This document shows positions 8,159 to 14,499 of a stretch of DNA of 19,900 nucleotides, piece by piece. The stretch spans positions 1 through 19,900 of the forward strand of contig CAJTYC010000046.1 in the NCBI GenBank assembly GCA_910584185.1, given 5' to 3'. This DNA is from an uncultured Muribaculaceae bacterium. Its GTDB lineage: Bacteria > Bacteroidota > Bacteroidia > Bacteroidales > Muribaculaceae. A program made the position numbers and the translations under genes. The notes beneath the pieces are model-generated. The model saw nothing but the letters and a program-made list of their open reading frames with translations, ran no database searches and was not told the DNA's origin. Each line of letters starts with the position of its first letter. Position 1 is the stretch's first letter.

Positions 8159-8335
8159 ATGGCATTACCCAAAGACCCTTACATGCTACTCTCTGTGGTT
8201 AACACAAAGCTCCGCGATGATTACACGGACCTCAACGACTTGTGCGCATCGCTCGGTGAAGACCGCAGCCAACTGGAAAGCAAGCTAAAAGAAGCCGGCT
8301 TCTTCTACAATCCCACCACCAATCAATTCGTGTAG
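8159..8335 (+). CDS. DUF4250 small protein
   Basis: A 58-residue protein, from ATG at 8159 to TAG at 8333-8335. The N-terminus MALPKDPYMLLSVVNTKLRD and the end GFFYNPTTNQFV match the DUF4250 pattern (LPxDPxMLLSxVNxKLRD ... LxxxGxxYxxxxNQF), and its length is that of the family. It is soluble, with no signal peptide and two or three predicted helices. Its function is unknown; the family is widespread in Bacteroidota and Firmicutes. It follows the glycosyltransferase stop by 4 bases, so it shares that transcript, though this may reflect compact packing rather than shared function. Confidence 0.9.
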   Translation: MALPKDPYMLLSVVNTKLRDDYTDLNDLCASLGEDRSQLESKLKEAGFFYNPTTNQFV

Positions 8336-8348
8336 GAAAGTTAATCTT

Positions 8349-8366
8349 GGCATTTATGTAAGTGCC
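8349..8366 (+). terminator. weak hairpin after DUF4250
   Basis: GGCATT (8349-8354) pairs with AGTGCC (8361-8366) with one G-U pair and a TATGTA loop, followed by TTTCC. It is 13 bases after the DUF4250 stop. Short and weak, but its position fits the end of the glycosyltransferase/DUF4250 transcript. Confidence 0.35.
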
Positions 8367-8390
8367 TTTCCGTATTTGGAGATTTTTCGT

Positions 8391-8398
8391 TAATTTTG
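8391..8398 (+). promoter_or_regulatory. promoter -7 element of the DAHP synthase operon
   Basis: TAATTTTG is an exact TAnnTTTG. The TTTC at 8367-8370, 20 bases upstream, is a poor -33. The element ends 4 bases before the ATG at 8403, which places the transcription start at or next to the start codon, so the transcript may be leaderless or nearly so. Confidence 0.6.
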
Positions 8399-8402
8399 TG
8401 GC

Positions 8403-9497
8403 ATGAGTTCTGATAAGACTTTTGCTGATATTAAGCCGTTGTTTGATTTTGCCATCACCGGGCCGTTGGTTATTGCCGGGCCTTGCAGTGCGGAGTCGGC
8501 TGAGCAGGTGGCCGTTACTGCTCGAGGCGTCGCTGACTGCGGTGTGCGGGTGTTTCGCGCCGGTGCCTGGAAGCCACGTACCCAACCCGGTCAGTTTGAG
8601 GGCATGGGCGAAAAGGCTCTCCCATGGATTCGCAAGGCTTGCGCTGATACCGGACTGATACCGATGATTGAGGTGGCCACATCCTCACACCTGCTTATGG
8701 CGTTACGCTCAGGCATCAAGGCATACTGGATAGGTGCGCGCACATCGGCCAACCCCTTCGCTGTGCAGGAGATTGCTGACACATTGGCAGCGTTGCCGGC
8801 AGAAAAGCGTGCAGAAATCACAATGCTTGTCAAAAATCCTGCAAACCCTGATCTCGAACTCTGGATTGGGGCATTGCAGCGCATATACCGTTCGGGAGTG
8901 CGTAGGCTCGGGGCTGTGCTTCGCGGCTTCTCAATGTATGGCGAGCACCGCTACCGCAATGTGCCGGAATGGCGTATTGCCTTCGAACTGCATCGCCGCA
9001 TACCGCAGTTGCCGATATTGTGCGACCCGAGCCATATATCGGGAGAGCGCAACATGGTGGAGCCTTTGTCGCATCAGGCATTGAGCATGGGCTTTGACGG
9101 CTTGATAATCGAGACACACTGCAATCCTGCCGAGGCACTGAGCGATTCTGCCCAGCAAATCACCCCGGCACAACTGCATGAACTTATCGGAAGCATCGGC
9201 ACATCTTGCCGGGATTCGGAGATTGCCGGCCTTGACGCGCTTCGAGCCGAGATAGACGACATCGATGATGCGCTTATGGCAATCTTGGCAAGGCGCATGA
9301 AGGTAGCCCGCGAAATAGGAAAATTAAAGCGCGAAGCGAATGTGCCGGTGGTGCAGCCGATACGCTACAAGAAACTGATAGAGGAACGATTGGGTCAGGC
9401 TGACGCAATCGGCATGTCGGACGACTTCATAAGAAAGATATTCGGTGCGCTGCATGAGGAGTCTGTGCGCCAACAAATCGAGATACAGGACAAATAA
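8403..9497 (+). CDS. bifunctional DAHP synthase / chorismate mutase (AroQ type)
   Basis: A 364-residue fusion. Residues 1-265 are a type I-beta 3-deoxy-7-phosphoheptulonate synthase: GPCSAES (26-32), RAGAWKPRT (52-60), KNPANPD, CDPSHISGERN (C207-N217) and IIETHCNP are the substrate and metal-binding motifs, and C28 is the usual metal-site cysteine. Residues 278-364 are a helical chorismate mutase of the AroQ fold (LRAEIDDIDDALMAILARRM, then VAREIGKLK). It condenses phosphoenolpyruvate and erythrose 4-phosphate at the start of the shikimate pathway and also converts chorismate to prephenate for Phe and Tyr. In related fused enzymes the mutase domain gives feedback control by prephenate. Two cupin genes follow after 14 bases, probably in the same operon. 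The usual pheA and tyrA partners are not next to it. Confidence 0.95.
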   Translation: MSSDKTFADIKPLFDFAITGPLVIAGPCSAESAEQVAVTARGVADCGVRVFRAGAWKPRTQPGQFEGMGEKALPWIRKACADTGLIPMIEVATSSHLLMALRSGIKAYWIGARTSANPFAVQEIADTLAALPAEKRAEITMLVKNPANPDLELWIGALQRIYRSGVRRLGAVLRGFSMYGEHRYRNVPEWRIAFELHRRIPQLPILCDPSHISGERNMVEPLSHQALSMGFDGLIIETHCNPAEALSDSAQQITPAQLHELIGSIGTSCRDSEIAGLDALRAEIDDIDDALMAILARRMKVAREIGKLKREANVPVVQPIRYKKLIEERLGQADAIGMSDDFIRKIFGALHEESVRQQIEIQDK

Positions 9498-9511
9498 TGA
9501 GATAAAGGGTG

Positions 9512-9895
9512 ATGGTACAACTTATAGAACTTCCGCGGCATCTGGATCCGCGAGGCAACCTCTCCGTATTGGAGGAGTTGCGCGAGGTGCCGTTCAAGAT
9601 AGAGCGGGTGCACTGGATATATGATGTGCCCGGAGGTGGAGAACGGTGGGGACACGCTTACCGCACAAACTCCGAGATGATCATAGCGTTATCCGGCTCT
9701 TTCGATGTGACTGTGACTGAACGGGAGGGAGACACCACATACCATCTCAACCGCTCATATATGTGTCTGCTCGTGCCTCCGATGACATGGCGCAAGATGT
9801 CTAATTTTTCAACCAACGCTGTGGCGCTTGTGCTCAGTTCGAAGCCCTACGACGAAAATGATTATATCTATGAGAAAGAGTGTCTGGGACTGTAA
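9512..9895 (+). CDS. FdtA/QdtA-like sugar 3,4-ketoisomerase-type cupin, first copy (HAY variant)
   Basis: A 127-residue single-domain cupin. A GTG lies one codon upstream at 9509, but ATG at 9512 (MVQLIELPRHLDPRGNLSVLEE) fits the family start. The family (FdtA, QdtA, WxcM C-terminal part) isomerises dTDP-4-keto-6-deoxyglucose to a 3-keto sugar for amino-deoxy sugars of glycans. Visible marks are DPRGNLSVLE, IYDVPGGGERWGHAY, the beta-barrel ALSGSFDVTV, VPPMTW and LVLSSKPYDENDYI. The usual HAH is HAY here (H48, Y50), so one of the two histidines thought to act in catalysis is missing. It lies 14 bases after the DAHP synthase stop and 1 base before its paralogue. It may be altered in substrate, inactive, or a partner subunit. 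Confidence 0.8.
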   Translation: MVQLIELPRHLDPRGNLSVLEELREVPFKIERVHWIYDVPGGGERWGHAYRTNSEMIIALSGSFDVTVTEREGDTTYHLNRSYMCLLVPPMTWRKMSNFSTNAVALVLSSKPYDENDYIYEKECLGL

Positions 9896-9896
9896 G

Positions 9897-10289
9897 ATGA
9901 TAGAGTTGGCGCGTCATGACAGCCCGCGTCTCGGCAACCTCTCGGTGGTGCAATCGGGCGAGACATTGCCCTTTGACGTGAAGCGGGTGTTTTACATCTA
10001 CGATGTGCCTGCCGGCGAGACACGCGCCAGCCATGCACACCGCACCATGCAGGAGTTTATCGTGGCTGTGACAGGGAGCTTTTGCGCCACTCTCGACGAT
10101 GGCTTGGAGCAGCGCACAGTGATGCTCAACCGCCCATTTCAAGGTCTGCTTATAGAGCCGGGCGTATGGCTCACGCTCCACGACTTCTCATCGGGGGCAA
10201 TATGCCTCGCCCTTGCCTCCGAACCTTACCACCCCGAAGACAACATCAACGACCGCGACAGATACCTTCGCCTCTTCCCGCTTGACTGA
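9897..10289 (+). CDS. FdtA/QdtA-like sugar 3,4-ketoisomerase-type cupin, second copy
   Basis: A 130-residue paralogue of the preceding protein. ATG at 9897 is chosen; the frame extends upstream to 9828, but that part overlaps the previous gene and has no family features. It keeps the RASHAHRTMQEF motif with both histidines (H46, H48), plus VTGSFCATLDDG, LLIEPGVW and LALASEPYHPEDNI, as in active sugar-nucleotide 3,4-ketoisomerases. The start codon is 1 base after the previous stop, so translation is probably coupled. No dTDP-glucose pathway genes (rmlA, rmlB, aminotransferase) are in the window, so the substrate is not certain. Confidence 0.85.
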   Translation: MIELARHDSPRLGNLSVVQSGETLPFDVKRVFYIYDVPAGETRASHAHRTMQEFIVAVTGSFCATLDDGLEQRTVMLNRPFQGLLIEPGVWLTLHDFSSGAICLALASEPYHPEDNINDRDRYLRLFPLD

Positions 10290-10310
10290 AAGTCCGCAAG
10301 TCAGCTGGAA

Positions 10311-10329
10311 TATAGATATATAGATATAT
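10311..10329. repeat. short AT tandem repeat
   Basis: The 8-base unit TATAGATA occurs twice in tandem with a partial third (TAT), upstream of the AAA-ATPase promoter. No other function is visible. Confidence 0.6.
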
Positions 10330-10377
10330 TGCGTAGAATTAATCTTGCCGGTTCTTTTATCTCTCACCGTTTTTTTG

Positions 10378-10385
10378 TACATTTG
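10378..10385 (+). promoter_or_regulatory. promoter -7 element of the AAA-ATPase/nuclease gene
   Basis: TACATTTG is an exact TAnnTTTG, 26 bases before the ATG at 10412. The -33 region (TTTT at 10355-10358, 19 bases upstream) is weak. This element rules out the GTG at 10385 as the start codon and favours 10412. Confidence 0.55.
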
Positions 10386-10411
10386 TGAGCGAATTGATAA
10401 TGCTGTTGCGA

Positions 10412-11971
10412 ATGGTCAATGCTAATCTCAAATATCCGATAGGAGTTCAGTCGTTCGAAAAGATTCGGACGGAAGGTTATCTTTATGTCGATAAGACTGA
10501 GTATATCGATAAACTTATCTCCACAGGTTCCTATTATTTTCTGAGCCGACCTCGCAGATTCGGCAAGAGCCTGCTGCTTTCCACCATAGAGGCATTCTTC
10601 CAAGGCAAAAGTCAACTCTTTGACGGATTGGCAATAGCACGTTCAGGCCATGATTGGCAGCCCCACCCGGTGTTCCATCTTGACTTGAATCTGCGGAACT
10701 ATGATAAGCCGGACTCACTCACCTCTATCCTTGACCTGCATCTTAAGGTTTGGGAGCATGAGTATGGAATAACGGATACCTTGAAATATCCGGAAGACCG
10801 GTTTGCCAATGTAATAAAGAGTGCCTTTAAGCAGACCGGACGAAAGGTCGTGATTCTTATTGACGAGTATGACAAGCCTATGGTGTCGAATCTCCGTAAT
10901 GAACCAATAATGGAGCAGTTTCGCGACATGCTCGGTGCATTTTACGGTGTGCTTAAATCGCTCGACAGCTATATACGGTTCGGAATGCTTACAGGTGTGT
11001 CGCGCTTTGGCAAGATGTCGGTGTTCAGCGGCCTCAACAATCTCAACGACATCTCTATGGATGATGACTTCGCGGGAATCTCCGGCATCACGCAAGAGGA
11101 GCTGAATACTTATTTTCGCCAAGGCATATCGGCCTTAGGCGATAAGTTGGAGAAATCGCCCGATGATACCTGCGCATTACTGAAACAGATGTATGACGGC
11201 TATCATTTCAGTGAGGCTCTTCTTGACATCTACAATCCTTTTAGCCTGCTCAACACATTCTACAAAGGTAAGATTTCAAGTTACTGGTCAGAGACCGGCA
11301 CACCGAAATTTCTTGCCGAACTCTTGCAGGACTATCAATACGACCTTGACGGCATTGACGGCTCGCTCTGCACCGAACTCGACCTTAAAGCATCCGACCG
11401 ATACCGCACCAATATAGTACCTCTGCTCTTCCAGTCCGGTTACCTGACCATAAAGGGCTACGACCGCGAGTTCGCTCTCTATAAAATGGGGTATCCCAAC
11501 CAAGAGGTGGAGCAAGGTTTTCTCAGTTATCTCATCGAGAACTTTACAGACAAGAAGGAACTTGCCAAAAGCGACCTCTCTATGCTTGTGCTTGAAGCGC
11601 GTATGGGAGATGCCGACAAGTTCATGACAAGATTGAAGTCTTTCTTTTCAGGTTTTCCTTACGATCAGATTCCCAACTTGGAGGTTCATTACCAAAACGT
11701 GCTGTATATCATTGCCAAACTGATTGGTCTGCATGTACACACAGAATTCAAGACATCAGACGGTCGCATCGACTTGCTGATTGAAACAGACAAATATGTT
11801 TACATAATCGAGTGTAAGCTGAAGGGAACCGCCAAGAGTGCGCTGAAGCAGATAAATGAGAAAGAATATGCAGCACCATTTCGCGCCATGGGCAAACGGG
11901 TCATAAAAATCGGTGCAGCCTTCGACCCGAAGAAGCGCACCCTCCGAAACTGGCTGATTGAAACAGAATAG
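10412..11971 (+). CDS. AAA-ATPase-like / PD-(D/E)XK nuclease family protein
   Basis: A 519-residue protein. Starts at GTG 10385 and ATG 10400 are in frame, but the family N-terminus (KYPIGVQSFEKIRTEGYLYVDKT) and the promoter favour ATG at 10412. The N-terminal AAA-ATPase_like domain has a Walker A-like RPRRFGKS (46-53, K52) and a Walker B LIDEYDKP (D151, E152). The C-terminal part is a PD-(D/E)XK fold (DUF1703): GRIDLL with D454, then IIECK with E467 and K469. The family is present in many copies in gut Bacteroidetes; its function is not established, though ATPase plus nuclease signatures suggest nucleic-acid processing or defence. It is alone, with no methylase or toxin/antitoxin partner, and has its own promoter. 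Length and catalytic residues look intact. Confidence 0.9.
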   Translation: MVNANLKYPIGVQSFEKIRTEGYLYVDKTEYIDKLISTGSYYFLSRPRRFGKSLLLSTIEAFFQGKSQLFDGLAIARSGHDWQPHPVFHLDLNLRNYDKPDSLTSILDLHLKVWEHEYGITDTLKYPEDRFANVIKSAFKQTGRKVVILIDEYDKPMVSNLRNEPIMEQFRDMLGAFYGVLKSLDSYIRFGMLTGVSRFGKMSVFSGLNNLNDISMDDDFAGISGITQEELNTYFRQGISALGDKLEKSPDDTCALLKQMYDGYHFSEALLDIYNPFSLLNTFYKGKISSYWSETGTPKFLAELLQDYQYDLDGIDGSLCTELDLKASDRYRTNIVPLLFQSGYLTIKGYDREFALYKMGYPNQEVEQGFLSYLIENFTDKKELAKSDLSMLVLEARMGDADKFMTRLKSFFSGFPYDQIPNLEVHYQNVLYIIAKLIGLHVHTEFKTSDGRIDLLIETDKYVYIIECKLKGTAKSALKQINEKEYAAPFRAMGKRVIKIGAAFDPKKRTLRNWLIETE

Positions 11972-12031
11972 ACCGGCACTTATTCTTTGTTGTCGTCGCC
12001 AGAGGCTCCTCACTCCCGGAGGCTTCGCGAC

Positions 12032-12069
12032 GCTGCATCGCGAACAGGGGCAAGGAGGCGCCGCCGACG
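12032..12069 (+). repeat. dispersed GC-rich repeat, copy B
   Basis: This 38-base block (ending GGAGGCGCCGCCGACG) is the reverse complement of 5420-5458 with about four differences. It starts 60 bases after the nuclease stop. It overlaps the second TCGCGA of a small palindrome, so the functional unit may begin further left (about 12025). Confidence 0.65.
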
Positions 12070-12147
12070 TTATAACGAACATAATTATTTTTTAAAGTTC
12101 AACCGGATATTTTCATTGCCCCAATAACCTCGGTAAGAATAAAGCTC

Positions 12148-12171
12148 AGGTTGAAAGGTTGAAAGGTTGAA
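12148..12171. repeat. three tandem AGGTTGAA units
   Basis: AGGTTGAA is repeated three times without interruption. A short intergenic tandem repeat with no visible function; length variation between strains would be expected. Confidence 0.75.
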
Positions 12172-12204
12172 AAACACATAACTTGATATTTTGGAGATAA
12201 AATT

Positions 12205-12234
12205 TTTGGGATTGGGGATTTTTTGTTAATTTTC
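12205..12234 (+). promoter_or_regulatory. candidate distal promoter for fbp
   Basis: TTTG (12205-12208) and TAATTTTC (12227-12234) are 18 bases apart; the -7 differs from TAnnTTTG only at its last base. It overlaps the left arm of the hairpin at 12229-12270, so promoter use and hairpin formation could exclude each other. Confidence 0.35.
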
Positions 12235-12270
12235 GGCTTGGATGAGTTATTGCTCTTCCAAGCCGAAAAT
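12229..12270. terminator. 14-bp perfect hairpin upstream of fbp
   Basis: ATTTTCGGCTTGGA (12229-12242) and TCCAAGCCGAAAAT (12257-12270) are perfect complements around a 14-base loop, followed by TTTTTGATTTTACTTTTTTT. This has the form of an intrinsic terminator on the plus strand and lies 50 bases before the fbp start codon. It may end transcripts from the nuclease gene, or act as an attenuator if transcription starts upstream of it. Confidence 0.7.
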
Positions 12271-12289
12271 TTTTGATTTTACTTTTTTT

Positions 12290-12297
12290 TATTTTTG
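12290..12297 (+). promoter_or_regulatory. candidate proximal promoter -7 of fbp
   Basis: TATTTTTG is an exact TAnnTTTG 22 bases before the ATG at 12320. No good -33 lies 19-21 bases upstream (the nearest TTTG gives 14). In this T-rich tract a chance match is possible. Confidence 0.4.
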
Positions 12298-12319
12298 TTC
12301 CTTTTAAAACCTTAATGCC

Positions 12320-14320
12320 ATGGGACGAGAAAACACAATACACCGCTACACTGCCGAGCAAATCGAGAATGACCGCCGTGTGCTCGAGCTATTGTCGCAG
12401 ACGTTCGGCACCATCAGTGCCGCCAGCTCCGAGATAATCAATCTTGAGGCTATCCTCAACCTGCCGAAAGGCACGGAGCATTTCGTGGCCGACCTCCACG
12501 GTGAGGATGAGGCTTTCCGCCATATCCTCAAGAATGCGTCGGGCAACATCAAGCGAAAGGTGCGCGAGATATATGCCAACGAAATGCGAGACACCGACAT
12601 CTCCCAGTTCTGCTCTTTGATATATTACCCCGAGCAAAAACTTGAACTGATAAAAACAGAGGAGAAAGACCTCGACAATTTCTACAATATCACGCTTCAC
12701 CGGCTGGTGAAAGTGCTACAAAGCGTGTCGTCGAAATATACCCGTTCGAAAGTGCGCAAGGCGCTACCCAAAGAATATGCATATATAATAGAGGAACTGC
12801 TGCATGAAGCGCCGAGCGGCGAATCAAAGCAGATGTATTACAACCGTATCGTGGAAACAATCATCTCAACCGGTCAGGCTGACGATTTCATCATAGCGAT
12901 ATGCAACGTGATACAACGTCTGAGCATAGACCGGCTGCACATTTTGGGTGATATATATGACCGCGGTCAGGGTGCGCACATAATACTCGACACACTCGCC
13001 AATTACCAGGAATTCGACATACAGTGGGGCAACCACGACGCCCTATGGATGGGAGCCGCTGCCGGCAATGACTGCAACATTGCCAACGTGCTCCGCATAG
13101 CCATGCGATATGGCAACATGGATACCATAGAGGAGGGATATGGCATCAACCTCGTGCCACTCGCTTCATTTGCCATGGAAACATATGGCAATGACCCGTG
13201 TGAGGTGTTCCAGCCAAAACTCGAGGCCGGCTGCGCATCAGACAATGTGCGATCGCGCACACTGCTCAGCAAGATGCACAAGGCAATCAGCATCATCCAA
13301 TTCAAGCTCGAGGGGAAGATGATAGAGAAACACCCCGAATGGCACATGGAAAGCCGGAATCTTCTCAGCAAGATTTCAAAAGACCGCAAGAGTGTGACGG
13401 TCAACGGTAAAACCTACCCGATGCGCGATACATTCCTGCCCACTGTCGACCCGGAGAAACCTTACGAACTCACTGCCGAGGAGAGAGAGCTGGTCAACAA
13501 GCTGCATCGCTCATTCGTGATAAGCGACAAGCTGCGCCGCCACATCAACCTCCTGCTCAACCATGGCTGCATATACAATATCGTCAACTCCAACCTGATG
13601 TTTCACGCCTCAGTGCCACTCAATGCCGACGGCTCGCTTAAAGAGGTGGATGTGATGGGCAAAAAACTGAAAGGAAAGGAACTCCTCACATCGGTAGGGA
13701 TGCTGATGCGGGCTGCATTCAACAACGACGCCTGCCTAAAAGAGCGTGAATATGCACGCGACTACTACTGGTATCTGTGGTGCGGCCCGGAGTCGCCACT
13801 TTTCGACAAAGCAGCCATGACCACATTCGAGCGATACTTCATAGCCGACAAGAAAACCCATGATGAGCCTAAAGGGCACTATTATGTGCTGCGCGAACGG
13901 GAGGATGTCGTGGACAGCATACTCGATTCATTCGGAGTGGAAGGCACGCACCGCCACATTATAAACGGTCATGTTCCGGTGAAGGTGGGCAAAGGTGAAC
14001 AGCCTATCAAAGCCAACGGCAAACTGATGGTGATCGACGGCGGTTTCGCCAAGGCATACCACAACACCACCGGCATAGCCGGCTACACGTTGGTATACCA
14101 TTCTCGCGGTTTCCAGCTCGTGCAGCACGACCCGTTCAGCAACACCGACGAGGCCATACGGCTCGGCACCGACATCGTATCGACCATACAGCTCGTGGAG
14201 CTTAGCCAACAGCGCGTGCGCGTACGCGACACCGACAAGGGTAAAGAACTGCAAGCCCAGATAGACGAACTTCGCGAACTGCTCTACGCCTACCGTAACG
14301 GTCTGATTAAGACAAGATAA
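12320..14320 (+). CDS. fbp: class III fructose-1,6-bisphosphatase
   Basis: A 666-residue enzyme of the FBPase_2 family, the normal length for this class, known from Bacillus subtilis and Bacteroidetes. It carries a metallophosphatase core with GDIYDRG (G210-G216) and GNHD (G237-D240), plus DLHGEDEAF near the N-terminus and NGHVPVKVGKGE then VIDGGFAKAYH towards the C-terminus, which complete the binuclear metal site. It removes the 1-phosphate of fructose 1,6-bisphosphate in gluconeogenesis, in the cytosol. ATG at 12320 (MGRENTIHRYTAEQIENDRR) is the natural start, 50 bases after a hairpin. It is probably monocistronic: a hairpin follows its stop and nrdJ has its own promoter. Class III enzymes respond to metabolites such as phosphoenolpyruvate and AMP; nothing in this sequence shows which applies here. 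Confidence 0.95.
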   Translation: MGRENTIHRYTAEQIENDRRVLELLSQTFGTISAASSEIINLEAILNLPKGTEHFVADLHGEDEAFRHILKNASGNIKRKVREIYANEMRDTDISQFCSLIYYPEQKLELIKTEEKDLDNFYNITLHRLVKVLQSVSSKYTRSKVRKALPKEYAYIIEELLHEAPSGESKQMYYNRIVETIISTGQADDFIIAICNVIQRLSIDRLHILGDIYDRGQGAHIILDTLANYQEFDIQWGNHDALWMGAAAGNDCNIANVLRIAMRYGNMDTIEEGYGINLVPLASFAMETYGNDPCEVFQPKLEAGCASDNVRSRTLLSKMHKAISIIQFKLEGKMIEKHPEWHMESRNLLSKISKDRKSVTVNGKTYPMRDTFLPTVDPEKPYELTAEERELVNKLHRSFVISDKLRRHINLLLNHGCIYNIVNSNLMFHASVPLNADGSLKEVDVMGKKLKGKELLTSVGMLMRAAFNNDACLKEREYARDYYWYLWCGPESPLFDKAAMTTFERYFIADKKTHDEPKGHYYVLREREDVVDSILDSFGVEGTHRHIINGHVPVKVGKGEQPIKANGKLMVIDGGFAKAYHNTTGIAGYTLVYHSRGFQLVQHDPFSNTDEAIRLGTDIVSTIQLVELSQQRVRVRDTDKGKELQAQIDELRELLYAYRNGLIKTR

Positions 14321-14339
14321 TCATAAGCGACATTCACAA

Positions 14340-14386
14340 CGGCCTCCGGAAGCTGACTTCTCATAAAAGTGAAACTTCGGAGGCCG
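14340..14386 (+). terminator. hairpin after fbp
   Basis: CGGCCTCC (14340-14347) pairs with GGAGGCCG (14379-14386), and after a one-base bulge GAAG (14349-14352) pairs with CTTC (14375-14378). It begins 20 bases after the fbp stop. The bases after it are not T-rich, so its efficiency as an intrinsic terminator is uncertain. Confidence 0.55.
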
Positions 14387-14434
14387 CTGCTGCATAAAGT
14401 TATCCAAAAAAGAAAAATTTATCATACTTGCATC

Positions 14435-14464
14435 TTGAAAATTGCGACTTTTTTAGTAATTTTA
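14435..14464 (+). promoter_or_regulatory. candidate promoter of nrdJ
   Basis: TTG (14435-14437) and TAATTTTA (14457-14464, one mismatch to TAnnTTTG) are separated by 19 bases. The predicted start near 14471 leaves a leader of about 30 bases. This position makes the upstream in-frame ATG at 14428 impossible as the start codon and supports ATG at 14500. Confidence 0.5.
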
Positions 14465-14473
14465 CAGTCGCAA
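14442..14473. promoter_or_regulatory. 8-bp dyad around the nrdJ -7 element, possible operator
   Basis: TTGCGACT (14442-14449) and AGTCGCAA (14466-14473) are perfect inverted copies 16 bases apart, 24 bp centre to centre. They flank the -7 element, one arm in the promoter spacer and the other at the predicted transcription start. It does not resemble the NrdR box. A dimeric repressor site is an inference. Confidence 0.4.
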
Positions 14474-14489
14474 ATCGAAACTACGATTT
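14472..14489 (+). repeat. small inverted repeat in the nrdJ leader
   Basis: AAATCG (14472-14477) and CGATTT (14484-14489) are perfect complements around AAACTA, ending 10 bases before the start codon. It could form a weak leader hairpin; it overlaps the right arm of the larger dyad by two bases. Confidence 0.4.
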
Positions 14490-14499
14490 CCCCAAAATA

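Larger units (their letters stand above)
11972..12319. other. intergenic region between the nuclease and fbp genes
   Basis: A 348-base non-coding stretch. It contains copy B of the dispersed repeat, an inverted pair TCGCGA (12025-12030 and 12038-12043), the AGGTTGAA tandem repeat, a 14-bp perfect hairpin and one or two promoter-like elements for fbp. No small ORF is convincing. Confidence 0.6.

Noticed and set aside
10385..10411. GTG at 10385 as start of the AAA-ATPase gene
   Set aside because: It overlaps the last base of the -7 element, so it would not be transcribed; ATG at 10412 fits the family N-terminus.
14387..14499. Cobalamin riboswitch before the B12-dependent reductase
   Set aside because: The predicted leader is about 30 bases and even the whole interval after the fbp hairpin is too short for the roughly 200-base fold; no B12-box-like sequence is seen.
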